A stretch of DNA of 36,065 nucleotides from Acrasis kona (taxonomy: Eukaryota; Heterolobosea; Eutetramitea; Acrasida; Acrasidae). This document shows positions 11,016-22,178 of this stretch, piece after piece. Numbering within the stretch: position 1 is the first letter of the stretch; every line of letters starts with the position of its first letter. Location: the NCBI GenBank assembly GCA_026419775.2, contig JAOPGA020001225.1, forward strand, positions 1 to 36,065, given 5' to 3'. The position numbers were made by a program, and so were the translations under genes. The notes under the pieces are model-generated. The model searched no databases, was not told the origin of the DNA, and saw only the letters and a program-made list of their open reading frames with translations.

Positions 11016-13672
11016 TTATAAACTGTCCTCATCAACAAGAGCGTCCCGTACTTGTCGCCGTAACGACTTGATGAAGGATGATTCGTGCAACGAGATGGCA
11101 GATGGCGTCACGAACAAGAGCTTTTGCTCCTTGCTATTCTTGCTGCTGCTGCTGTCCATCATCTTTTGATACCGCTCCTGTAAAACATTCGGACCAGGCA
11201 CCTTGACGCTAGGCTTAAACTTTCCAGCAAATGGACAATAATCGCTGATCAAATCTTGATATTGAGTCGATTTGAGCGATTTGCGCAGCGCTGCAGCTTG
11301 CTGTGTTTTTTTATTCTTTGGACCAGCACAAGTGTCCACGATGCTCTTGGACAATTCTCTAACCCTCGCGTGATAATGATCGAACAGCGCATAAATCTCC
11401 CACAGGCTGGTGGCGAATGGGTTCACCTGATCAGGATTGTTGCCGAATGGCTCGTAACTACCCATGCCGCTCTCCTCTCCTCCCAACAATTGTCTAGCGT
11501 TGGGATACTTGATCAACAGCTCCAGCGCAATCTCCAACAGCGCAATGGCCACGTGCACCGGGCAATGACCGCACGCCCAAGTGATCATTCTCTTGACGAA
11601 GCTGGCCACTCTGACCAACGACAGCTTGCTGTGCTTGATCAAGAACAAGTACAGCGCGTCGATCAACAACCTGCTCTGCTTCTCGTTCGGATCGTTCAAG
11701 TCGCTCATCAACGATCGAGGAATGACCCGATACAATTGATTATAAAACTCTGCCATGTCGATATCGATGGCAGCACCAATGCCGCCCATCAATCGAGCAG
11801 TGGTCACCAGCGACTGCAATATGGTGACGGTGGGCAATTCTTGGTCCTGTGCTTGTTCCTTGAGCACGTCTCTCATGTAATCCAACAAATCGTACAGCAA
11901 ATCAACATTCATGAGATGAGCGAATTTGGCGAGACCAGCCATGGCACAAAACAATAGGGGCGACTTGTGATCCATCTTCAATAATCTAACGTAGCAAACG
12001 ATCACGTTGCGTAGAATATTGGTCTGTACCTTCTTTTGATGAGCCTGGCTGATGGTCGCCTCCGCTTCCTTCAAGCTCTTGGTCACGTCGTCGTCCTTTC
12101 CTTCCAATTTGTTCTTTGCCACCAACTGACGCGTCCTCTTCTTGCCCATGCGATGTTGTTTTTTCGTAAATTGGACGGGAAGCACCTTGTCCTGCAGCAC
12201 GGTGCGTAGCGGCAGCGATAGGAACGTATCGATCACTCGCGGCTGGACGGCGTAGTGCTTCTTGTGGATCATGTCTCCCACCGCATCGACGATCATGGAC
12301 GACGTGTCGCCGTGCGTGGAATCGTTGGCGAATAGATTGACGATGGAATCGTATGCACATTGCGATGCCGATTCGCATCCCTTCATGTCCAACATTGGAA
12401 TCAAAGTGTTGATGATTTCGTTGGCGAGATTAAAGTGTGGCGCTTTGACCAGCAGGTTGCCCAGCGAAGTGGCGCATACTAATTGTAGTGGCGATTTCAA
12501 TCTCTTTGCATTTCGCGAGGCGAACGTGATGAATTTTTGGTAGGACGTCAACAGGTTGAGTTCGAAGAATCTTAGCTCCTTCACTTCCTTGCTGAGCGTT
12601 ACCGTGGTGTCTTGTAGTACGTCCATGTTGATTCGATAGTCGGGAATGAGATCGGTGAATACTGCTGACAGGGATAGCACCGCTAATTTCTTGATCATGA
12701 CGTCGCCGTCCATGCATAATTCGTACAGTTCGTTTAATTTGGCAATCTTTGCTACTGGTTGGGTCAATAGTTCTGTACACATGTTTGCAATGTTTGATTT
12801 GATTATTTCCGTCCTGCGCGCTCTTAATATTGGGTCCTCTAGTAATTGTTTGAGCGATTGTTTGGGTGGTTGTTTGGATGGTTCATTTTCTTCTTCTTCT
12901 TCTTCATCGCTTACGTCATCTTGTTCTTCTTCTTCTTCTTGTCCATCATCGTCGCTTACGTAGACGTCATCTTGATCCTCTTGCTCTTCATCCTCATCCT
13001 CCTCAACTCTCCTTCTCTTTTTTGAATCCTTCATCTTTTTCTTGTCCTCTTCTGACATTTTTGGTACTTTGGCTTCGTTCTGATCAATGTGTTGCACTTG
13101 TTGAACTAGCACGCCATGTTTGTTTTTGATTGGTAGTGCCATTTTGACTTTACGAACGTCAGCCTCGGGGTTCTTCTTCAATATTGTCTTTACATTCTTC
13201 TTTTGTTGTTCCTCCTTGATCTTTTCCTGCTCTTCGACAATGTCACTCAAGCGTGTATTCTCAAAATCTTGCTCGATGCGGTCGCTTTCCTCGTTATCCT
13301 TCTTCTTTTTCTTTTTTGGTTTCATGTTTGATTTGTGGTCTAATTTTGCACTACTATTGTTAATGAAACTTGATTCAAAATTAGAATTTACGAAGGGAGA
13401 GTTGCCAAGAAGTTCAAATTCTGTGCGTTTCCTTTGACAAAGTCAACATCCTCGCCAGATACTTCTTCTGGTTCATAATCGCTTTCTTTGACCGAATCTA
13501 GGGATCGTGCTTTTTTCTCGTTTGGTTGTGTGGAGCTGTTTTGTTTTCCTTTCTGTGCTCCTTTCTTCTGTATTCCGGCTCCTTTAGAAGACTTCTTTTG
13601 AACCTTGTTGTCTGATTTGCCCTTGTTGGAAGTTTTTGAAGGCTTTGTGGACCTCTTTGTGGCTGAGGTCAT
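11016..13672 (-). CDS. NOC3: Nucleolar complex protein 3 homologue (NOC3), 60S ribosome biogenesis
   Basis: Exons 13672-13392 and 13353-11016 with a 38-nt phase-2 intron give 872 residues. The splice brings the ORF at 13672, which ends in the NOC3-like EEVSGEDVDFVKGNAQ segment, into frame with the main ORF. NOC3 works with NOC2 on nuclear pre-60S particles and has also been linked to replication licensing in yeast. The N-terminal third is very basic (runs of Lys) with acidic blocks of Glu/Asp, typical of nucleolar proteins. The NOC3 core starts near KQLLEDPILRARRTEIIKSN, and the CBF/Mak21-type helical repeats follow (NILRNVIVCYVRLLKM, LLFCAMAGLAKFAHLMNVD). The stop lies 20 bp from the NSF stop, facing it. 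Confidence 0.93.
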
Positions 13673-14138
13673 ATTAGATGTTCAATTTTATTGTTGAATT
13701 GTTAACACAGTTGTAATGGACAATTGACATTCAAACAACAATTTGGGTTAGAAAGCATCNTTGGTCGTCCAAGCACACCGAAAACAACAAACCGGTGTTA
13801 TTATGGATGTATATTTAGGGTATTTTTTCGCAGGCCTGTTATATAACTATTTTGGCCAACACCATCACCGTTTAAATTAAATCATGGAAGGATCGTCCAT
13901 TTATTCACCGAACTACGTTGGGGTACAAGTTTTGGTTGTTATCGTTATTAGATTGATTATATGATGTTTATAAGTAGGACGCGGAATTAGACTTCCTCTT
14001 CGCGACGGCAAAGAGTGTTGAGAATAAGATATAACGTAATGTATTGTGCTATGTGTTAAAGTTTATACAATAGCACACTTTCTCATGATATCCTTCTATC
14101 TGGCGCGTAACCTAGTCAACTTGTCTTTTTTACAACAG
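13673..14138. promoter_or_regulatory. Divergent promoter region between NOC3 and AHI1, with one N
   Basis: 466 bp between two divergent start codons. It contains the only ambiguous base (13760). ATG 13884 opens a 26-codon frame (MEGSSIYSPNYVG...), and further on a short stretch reads DAELDFLFATAKSVENK before a stop. These could be an undetected small spliced gene or 5' UTR exons of AHI1. A good acceptor (pyrimidine run then ACAG) lies right before the AHI1 ATG at 14139. I cannot resolve which is true. Confidence 0.4.
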
Positions 14139-17100
14139 ATGAGGCGAACACTATCGCCCATCGATACTTTAACAGAGGAAGCTCCCAAAGAGAGGAGACG
14201 TAAGAAGAAAAAACCAAGAGATAGCATTGAAGATGTCTCTGTTGAACATTCTAACCGAAAATCAAGGAGACCTAAGGAATCTAGTCCAGATGAACCTGAA
14301 CGCACCAAAAAAAAGAAATCACCAGATGACACACAAAGAACAGATGAACCTGAGCGCATAAGAAAAAATAAATCACCTGAAGATGTACAAAAAATAGACG
14401 AAACTGAGCCCATTCCTGAGCGCATCAGAAAAAAGAAATCACCAAAAGACGTTCAAAGAACTAAAAAACAAACATCACAAGATGCGTTCTCTTCTGATCA
14501 ACCCACCACTGAAACACAGATTGAAGATGTTGAAAAGATCACGACTCAAAAGCCCTCCAGAACCAAACACCTCGAAAACTCTGATAAAAACAAAGAAGAG
14601 AGAAGGAGAAGGAAAAAGAACATTGAGGAACCAATAGTTCAAGATCAAGTTGATGTAGATCAATCACAACCATTGCCACCAACACCATCACCATCACCAG
14701 CAACAACAACGACAACACAAACAACAACAAGAGCACCACATACAAGGCCCATCTACTCTGCAAGAAAAGAAGAAATGGCGGATCATTACCAAACCGTTGT
14801 TCATGAACTCAAATCCACATCCTCCCCAACAAGTCAAGATTCCATCTTTAACTCTCCCATCATTGAGGACACGCCATTCATTCAAGAAGACACACAACCC
14901 ACACAAAGAGTCAAAACGCCAATTCTATCAAAGAATTCATTTCGAAGTAACCAAACACAACCCACTCCGATTCAACAACAACTAGATGAGATTGTACAGG
15001 ATGAACCAGAACACACATCAAAGCAGGTCACAACTAAAGACAACGACACACACGATGCTAAACATAAAAAAACACAACAGGACGACATTGAAGTACAAGA
15101 TGATGACAATCATGATCAAGATGATGAAGAGCAACCAACACCAATGAAGAATACATTTTTAACAAGCGATCAATCAGAATCACAACCTGTCGCAAACTCA
15201 TCATCACCGTCAATCACATTACAGAACCAACCATCATCATCGATCAATCTTACAAAGTTTGTCAAAAGCTTTTTTAGCAAGAGTATGAACCTTTTATCGA
15301 CAGGTAGATTCGTCGACTATTACACCAAACCAAAAGTACAATCAGAAAAGCACAATCCATTTCAAAACTTTAATCACAAATCAATCATGAGCGTCAGAAT
15401 TGATCGATGCGATCCGTTCCCCATTCAATTATCCATTCAACGTGCAATTGTCAAAGTGAGCGTCATTGATACCTCTACAGGAATGTTATTATCCACAAGT
15501 GATCACTCATCAAAACCTAATTACATGTTGCCCATCATGTCCAAGGTAAGTCACAGCCATCACTACCTGTCAACTAACATTATATAGATTTGCGACATGA
15601 GGAAAAACAAATCAAACGCAGCAACGTGGAACGAAGAAATACTTTTAAATCATCAACTCCATCACTTTATCAAGGACAAGGTCGTCTTCATGTTTGAATT
15701 GTTAAATTTAACTGCAAATCATTCCATGAACAGAGTAGGATGGGCCTTTCTAAAATGCATTTCTGCATCAGGATCCAGTCACATCCAGTCAACGTCCAGA
15801 TTACAACTCTATCAATACCCAAATACATTACTCAAAGTACTAACCAACAAACAACAACAGCAACCCACTCACAATAATGATCTTGCTCAAGTTGGATCCG
15901 AACTGAATCATGTGTATCAGCGACGATTGGGAACGAAACCATTACCATGTACCATACACATTTCCATCAAGCCACATGAACCTCCGCCCATCAGGAACAT
16001 TACATTTCCGGATCGTCCCACGCAGTTTAATCAGAACGAAGTGGGAAGGCACACCCTTCAACAAATGTTGGATTCTGCATTGGTGCCGATGACTGCTCAA
16101 GATAGCCAACAAGACTTGGAATTGAAGAAACAAGAAATGAATAAAATTAAACAATTAGAGAAGAGGAGAAGAAGAGTGAGTAGGGTGAATCATGAAAAAT
16201 GTTTAATTCCTAATAAATTATTGTGTCGTCTGGACCTTGCTCGTGGTTGTTTGTGTGTAAAGTTTAGTCACTGTGGGAGGTTCTTGGCCTGTGCTTGTAA
16301 AAATGTTATTAAAGTATTTGATGTATGGAGTCAACAAGATGATGCCATTCATGTGTTTGAAGGTCATATTGATTTGATTTATGATTTGTGTTGGGGTGCT
16401 GATGATCAGTTCATTGCGAGTGCTTCAAGCGATGGTACTGCCAGAATAAATTATACGAAGAATAATGTAAAGATTTGTATTACGCATCCGTGTTTTGTGT
16501 ATTGTGTGGCCATCCATCCTCTTCATCCTGATGTTGTGTTGACGGGCGGTTATGATGGAAAGATCAGACTGTGGGTGGTTGATTCACAAAATCATTCTGT
16601 CAACCAAGTCAGAGAATTGACAGGTCATGTGGACAGAGTGAATAGCATTTGTTTTGATGGTGACAGAATGATTACTGCCGATGGTTCCGGTTTGATTTTA
16701 ATCTGGTCCATCAAGTCTATCGGCAACTATGAATATATTCAAGAGACTATTGATTCTATTAATTTAATAAAAACCATACAAGATTTGACACAATCCAATT
16801 TAACCTGTATCAGGATTGATCCCAAAAATAAAGATCAAATTCTGGTCCACTCGCAAGACAACATTATAAGAAGATATGACACATTTGGTTCACTTGTCAG
16901 ATGTAAATACACTGGTGTGCAATGTTTTAAGAATTCACAAAAAAGCAATTATAGTCCTGATGGTAGATATGTTGTGAGTGGATCTGAGACCGGTACTGTT
17001 TATTTCTGGAGTGCAGAGTCAGGAGAGTTACAACAAAAGAATGGTAAGGATTACGGGTTTGATAACCACTCGGTATATGATATTGCATGGAGTGTTAAGG

Positions 17101-17378
17101 AGCATGTTATCGCTCTCTGTTCTTTCGATGATCAACCTGTACGTGTATATTGTTTTGAAAAAAAGATTGAAGTTGATCCGGAAGAGATGGCACCTGCCAC
17201 GTTTGATCATGGCTATCCGGCCAGACCACCTTCAACAGCAAGTAACGCTGGTAGTGTTTACTGGCCTACATTAAGAGTCGCTACTCAGTTATCAAGACCG
17301 AAAACACCTCCTCCAAGTACGTTTATGAGGCCAAGAACACCACCTCCCCCTTCATTGATTGCTGGTGACAGTGCATGA
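14139..17378 (+). CDS. AHI1: Jouberin-like WD40 ciliary protein (AHI1)
   Basis: Exons 14139-15545 and 15588-17378 with a 42-nt phase-0 intron give 1065 residues. AHI1 acts at the ciliary transition zone and basal body in animals; mutations cause Joubert syndrome. The first 300 residues are charged and disordered, with repeated Lys-Ser-Pro motifs. About residues 415-605 form the C2-like region that precedes the propeller in AHI1, including NAATWNEEILL and WAFLKCISASG. About residues 684-995 are WD40 repeats with the family's own wording: GCLCVKFSHCGRFLACA, GHIDLIYDLCWGADDQFIAS, ASSDGTAR, HPCFVYCVAIHP, TGGYDGKIRLW. The tail is rich in Pro and Thr (RPKTPPP, RPRTPPPP) and could bind SH3 domains. 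The C-terminal SH3 of vertebrate AHI1 is absent. An alternative in-frame start is ATG 14085, 18 codons upstream. Confidence 0.92.
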
Positions 17379-17443
17379 TTGTAAAATAAATAGACCGCTT
17401 ATAATATAATTAGCTAATTGTAGTTGACCTTTACTGAGACAAA

Positions 17444-18304
17444 ATGTTGAGTTTTATACGTAATCTGTTCTCCAGCAAGAATGAAAAGAAGGAAACTCCT
17501 GTGACAGTAATGTTTATTGGATTGGATAATGCTGGTAAAACAACAATGTTGTCGACTATACAAGGGGGTAATCAAACTCTCTTCTGGAATTTAATTTATT
17601 TTAGAAACCGACACAAATACCACTCCAACTATTGGATTTGATAAAAAAAGAGTTGTGCATGGAAAATACAACATTACATACTTTGATTTGGGTGGCTCCA
17701 AGGGATTTAGAGGAATATGGGACAGATACTATGGCTCAGTAAACATTTCTTACTTTTGACTAAAATTTGTAGATACACGGTGCAATTTTTGTTGTTGATT
17801 CTGCAGATGAGAATAGGCTTGAAGAAGCAAAACAAGCTTTGTTTGAAAGTGTGAGGCACCCAAAGTTTACTGGAAAATCACTGCTAATGTTTGTTCTGCA
17901 CTTGATGAATTAATAACTTACAAAATAGACTTGCTAATAAACAAGATAAAAAAGAATCTATACCAGCTCATGAAATTGCTCAAAAATTAGAACTTGACAA
18001 GTTGAAGAGTTTGGTCCACAGATACAATATTCTACCATGCTCTGCTATTCAAGCACAAAATAAACCACAAGACCCACAAATAAAGAAGGGTGTAACTTGG
18101 CTAAGTGAATCCATAGACGAGCAGTTCGAATCTCTGAACAAACGTATAGAGAAAGATATGCGTGATGAGGCAGAACAAGCGAAGTTGGAGAGAGAAGAAA
18201 AGAGAAGAATTGTCGCTGAAAGGAAAGCGAAAGAGGAAGAACTTGCTAAAGCCGAAGAAGAAAAGAAGCTAAAAGAACAAAGTGCAGCACAATCACCAGA
18301 ATAA
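17444..18304 (+). CDS. ARL13B: ARL13B-type ciliary small GTPase
   Basis: Exons 17444-17567, 17605-17738, 17773-17888 and 17929-18304 are joined by introns of 37, 34 and 40 nt (phases 1, 0, 2), giving 249 residues. The last intron uses a GTTTGT donor, which is needed to restore LLILANKQD. The G domain has P-loop GLDNAGKT (26-33), TPTIGF switch [13 protein letters not shown] switch II and NKQD. The G domain and the following helix ([20 protein letters not shown], then a coiled coil rich in Glu, Lys and Arg) match ARL13B rather than other ARLs. ARL13B is a membrane-bound GTPase of the ciliary shaft and a GEF for ARL3. The long proline-rich tail of the animal protein is missing. The N-terminus ([12 protein letters not shown]) has no cysteine for the palmitoylation used by the animal protein. 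Confidence 0.93.
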
Positions 18305-18339
18305 TTGTAAAAAAAATAATAACAATAACTATTTTTAAA

Positions 18340-19047
18340 ATGAAAGCGATCATTGCCCCATCATTGCTGTCTGGAGACTTTGCGATTCTTGCTGAGGAAT
18401 GTAACAGAATGCTAGATCTCGGTGCCGATTACCTACATATGGATGTGATGGACGGCCACTTTGTAGATAATTTAACACTTGGAGCACCAATTATCAAGAG
18501 TCTTAGAAAACATACGAAAGGCTTTTTAGATTGCCATTTGATGGTTTCCGAACCAGAGAAATGGGTTGACGATTTTGTTGAAGTTTGTCAATAATTAACC
18601 TTTATAAATGTAACAACCATTTAGGCTGGTGCAGACAGTTACTGCTTCCACTTTGAGGCCACAAAAGATCCAGAATCAATCATTCGTAAACTCAATAAAA
18701 CAAAAACTGGAGCGGCTATATCAATCAAACCAAAGACAAACGTCGAAGTACTAAAACCCATCCTAGACAACAAGGAACTAAAGTTAAATCACATACTTAT
18801 CATGACAGTAGAGCCCGGATTTGGAGGACAAAAGTTCATGCAAGACATGATGCCAAAGGTCAAGTACTTGCGCGAAAATTACCCAGAGCTCAACATTCAG
18901 GTTGACGGTGGTTTGGACGAAGGTAACGTAAAGGTAGCAGCAGAATCTGGTGCCAACATTATTGTCGCAGGATCAAGTATATTCAAATCGGACGACCCAA
19001 AAAGAACAATATCATTAATGAGACAGGCAGTTAACAATTCACAATAA
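18340..19047 (+). CDS. RPE: Ribulose-phosphate 3-epimerase
   Basis: Exons 18340-18582 and 18625-19047 with a 42-nt phase-0 intron (GTTTGT donor) give 221 residues, the normal length. The enzyme interconverts ribulose 5-phosphate and xylulose 5-phosphate in the pentose phosphate pathway. TIM-barrel landmarks are all present: APSLLSGDF at the start, the metal ligands in [23 protein letters not shown], the phosphate loop [12 protein letters not shown], the catalytic Asp in QVDGGL, and [12 protein letters not shown]. The gene lies 35 bp after the ARL13B stop. Its TAA stop is embedded in an AATAAA that may act as poly(A) signal. Confidence 0.97.
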
Positions 19048-19057
19048 AAAAATTCAT

Positions 19058-19968
19058 TTATAAAATGTATGGGATCAGAACTCTTCTTCTCTTTGGGTAG
19101 TCTGGGAACTCCTTCTTGTATCTTCTGTGCTTGCCTTGTGCCCACACAAGCATCTGTCCAGCACCTGCTAGAGCAAAGAACAAAGCTGGAAGTGACTGCG
19201 TCATGATGGAGAATCCGACCCATTGAGTAATTTCAAAGAAGTAGTTGGGGCAGGACACAAGTTCGAACAAGAAACCACGAGGAATCTTTCTTTCTCTTGA
19301 TCCTGGTGCTCTCAAGTTGCTCAAGATGATGTGGCAGTAAAAGTTGCAAACCAAGCAAACTAAAAAGATGGCGGCTCCTACGATGACCTGTACTTTGTTT
19401 GGTGGTGTGTACAATGGATGAAGGATGTAATAAGCAATGTAGAAGGCAAAACCATGGTAGTAGCTGGAGTTTTTGAAAATGTTGAAGATGGGCATGGTGT
19501 CTGTTCCGAATTTGTGAACAAACAATGTCTCAAGTTCGCGCTTCAAGAAATGCAAGGTGAATAGAGCAGCTGCCAACCTATTATGTGATGAGTAAAAGGA
19601 AAGTCGAATACTCACAATTGGACATCTCCTAAGGGGCTACCTTTAGAGTAAATGTAATCGCGTAGAAGGTATACGACAGGGAATGCAATTAACGAACCAA
19701 AATATTCAACAAGGAAAACGGTGGTCCAGCTGATTTGTGGTCCCAAATCCTTAAATACAAGAGTTTGTCCTTCGCCTAAGGTTAGAGCGCCGTGTTTGAG
19801 GGGCTCTCCACGTGATTTGTCCTCATTTCTCAAATAAAATTGTTGGCGGTGTACGTCCAAGCCCTTCTTTTGTTTGTATGCTTCTTTGAGTTCAGTGTAT
19901 GTCGCCTTTTCGGGGATATCAAGGTCTGTGATGGCACGACCAGATTGTGACACAACCGATACCTTCAT
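19058..19968 (-). CDS. TECR: Very-long-chain trans-2-enoyl-CoA reductase (TECR/Tsc13)
   Basis: Exons 19968-19616 and 19577-19058 with a 38-nt phase-2 intron (GTGAGT donor) give 290 residues. This ER membrane enzyme performs the last, NADPH-dependent step of very-long-chain fatty acid elongation. Residues 1 to about 75 form the ubiquitin-like N-terminal domain of the family. The rest is the steroid 5-alpha-reductase type membrane domain, with FLKRELETLFVHKF, TMPIFNIFKNSSYYHGFA, HPLYTPP, LVSCPNYFFEITQWVGF and a Lys/Arg-rich end (KRRRVLIPYIL). Its stop is 10 bp from the convergent RPE stop; its start is 51 bp from the divergent UNC50 start. Confidence 0.96.
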
Positions 19969-20019
19969 TTCTTCACACTTGTTGTAATGTGAGTTTGGAT
20001 TTGCTCAACCAACAACAAG
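19969..20019. promoter_or_regulatory. 51-bp bidirectional promoter between TECR and UNC50
   Basis: Only 51 bp separate the two divergent start codons, and this must hold both 5' UTRs and any core promoter unless transcription starts inside the opposite coding region. I see no TATA box in it; it has GTTGTAATG and CAACAACAAG stretches. TECR makes very-long-chain acyl chains in the ER and UNC-50 is a Golgi/ER membrane protein, so co-expression would make sense. Confidence 0.6.
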
Positions 20020-20871
20020 ATGAAGCGCTCTTTGTTGCCCACCACCATAAGCTCATTTACGTCGGAGAGAAATGTTTTATCGCAATATATCAAACGCATC
20101 CTTAGACCTCGACTTTTAGACTGGGAAATTGCATTGAACTCAATGATCGATCTCTGTTGGAATCCAACCAATGTTTTCAAGGCGGCAAGAAACAGAAAAT
20201 GTAATTCGAAACAATTTGATTTTATTAACTTTCCAGTCATCAAAAACCAATGGGCAAGGGATGATCCTGCTTTTGTCTTCATGTTGGGCTTATTTATGTT
20301 AGTGGTAGCTCTTTCATATGCTTTTTGCTTTGAGAATATATCATTTTGGTCCTACATTTATTTAATGCTGTGGTTTTTCTTCGTTGATTTTCTGCTCACA
20401 GGTGTAATAATATCAACCATTACTTGGTAAGCATAAACTGTGGATAACAGACAATAACAAATCTAGGTTCGTTAGCAACAAATACCTCAGGAACAATACA
20501 AGTTCTGAACAAGTGGAGTGGTTATATGCATTCGATATTCATTGCAACGCCTTCTTTATATTATTCATCACATTATATCTTGGCCAATACATATTGATGC
20601 CTATATTGATATCGTACAACACATTCTCTCTTATTCTGAGCAACTTGTTGTACAGTGGTGCATTTTCGTATTACTTTTATATTACATTTCGTGGCTTTGT
20701 TGGTATGTGATACTTTCAATTAACAATGGTCTAACTCTAATAGAACTTCAAAATATAAATAATCCAGAATGCTTCCTGTATCCAATAGGTGCAATAATCT
20801 TTGGGTTGATGTTGAGTGGATTATTTGGTTTCCATTGTACTAGATTCGTGATTGCTTTGTACTTTGGGTGA
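20020..20871 (+). CDS. UNC50: UNC-50 family inner membrane/Golgi protein
   Basis: Exons 20020-20426, 20467-20702 and 20744-20871 with introns of 40 and 41 nt (phases 2 and 1) give 256 residues, the usual UNC-50 length. Family members are multi-pass proteins of the Golgi/ER that help assemble or traffic certain receptors (nicotinic receptors in C. elegans) and yeast Gmh1 binds an Arf GEF. Diagnostic stretches are YIKRILRPRLLDWEIAL, KNQWARDDPAFVFMLGL, TWFVSNKYL across the first splice, VEWLYAFDIHCNAFFI and YITFRGF. About five to six hydrophobic helices follow each other from residue 85 onward. Confidence 0.95.
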
Positions 20872-20994
20872 CAAGCTTGTAAAATATTTTTTGAAACCTG
20901 GTGATGTGATTGTTTTTGAATGTTCGTCAAAATAAAACGTCCGTTATGAATGTCATTGTAATCCTTCCTTTGATTTTCTTGTAACCTTTCTGAA

Positions 20995-22035
20995 ATGAAT
21001 ACACCAAGCGACGAAGAGTCCCATGTAAAGGACATCAAGATGAAGATGACTTTAAGTGTACTGAAGAGACAGGATGACACGGTATTATCCATCATACAGA
21101 CTTTTGAGCATGCTGTAATGTACAAATATACAAACGACGAATGGGTAATTTAAATAGAATTATCTAAGAATGCAATATGACAAACGCAGCATAAAATGAA
21201 TGTAGAGGGACCCATGTTTGTGGTCGAGAGAGTGCCGTATGCAAGGAGCAGGTATCGGTTTGTAGTTCTCAACCGAAAGTCAACAGAGAAATACCATGAA
21301 GACATAACCCCAGACCTGGAAATACAGTTACAACTACCATATGTCATGTACCTTCATAAAGCAGACCCCGAGGATCATAACGACCAAGACCAAATCTACG
21401 GTGTTTGGTTCTACAATAACGTACAGTCTTTCGACTTTGCAGGGCTTATAGGTAGGTTGTCAGGGAGCGGCGCAGCCAACATTCCTCCAACATTCCCCCA
21501 ACAACATCTTACTGAAAGTCAACCAGTTCCTGCACCTTCGGTCGCTGCGGACGAAGCGTCCCTTCATCTCAAAGCGGCCCTTGGCATCCATCCACCTACT
21601 TCTCCGCAACCAACAAACCCATTAGAGCTTATCGTGAAACAAAATGGAATCAGCTTCAACAATAACTTTGACGTAAGAAACCAACCACAGCCGCGAGAGC
21701 AACAGCAACAACCCACCCAAGTTAACCACGCAGCCAGTACTACATTATTACAACTAATAAATCCACAGCCAACCAACAACCACCACACAAATCAACATCA
21801 ACACCACCAACAACATCCAGTCCAACAAGAACATTTATCTGGTGCCATCAAAGAACTTCTACCACCTTCAAAGTTATTAGAAGGAGACGCGCTCCAATCA
21901 CTGTTAAAACAAGATCAAGAACCAACTAGAGAAGAGTTTACCGAGTCCTTGATTAGATTGATTAAGTATGATGAAGAGTACTCAGAGTCAGTATACAAGA
22001 TGTTTTTACTGATGCGTAAATTTGGTTCTTTATAA
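20995..22035 (+). CDS. DCP1: mRNA-decapping protein 1 (DCP1)
   Basis: Exons 20995-21144 and 21190-22035 with a 45-nt phase-0 intron give 331 residues. DCP1 activates the DCP2 decapping enzyme in cytoplasmic P-bodies. Residues 1 to about 145 are the EVH1-like domain: MTLSVLKRQDDTVLSII, then HAVMYKYTNDEW, then NVEGPMFVVERVPY, YRFVVLNRKS and IYGVWFYNN. A long Gln/His/Pro-rich disordered segment follows (about 155-275), as is common in P-body proteins. The last 36 residues (PTREEFTESLIRLIKYDEEY...) match the C-terminal helical trimerisation domain of metazoan and plant DCP1. The first 15 residues are not conserved, so the start could lie at the next Met codons. Confidence 0.94.
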
Positions 22036-22178
22036 TAATACATTGTTCTGTCTTGTACTTTGAATTACGACTTTTTATTTTCTTGACCGATTCAATTCTC
22101 CTTCGAAATGTTGTTTAGTTTGGCAAACATTTCATGATGTTTTCTTAGTCAACCAATTCAAAATTTGTAAAATATTAT

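Noticed and set aside
11986-12780. Other-frame ORFs inside NOC3
   Set aside because: Arg/His-rich shadow frames of the NOC3 coding strand.
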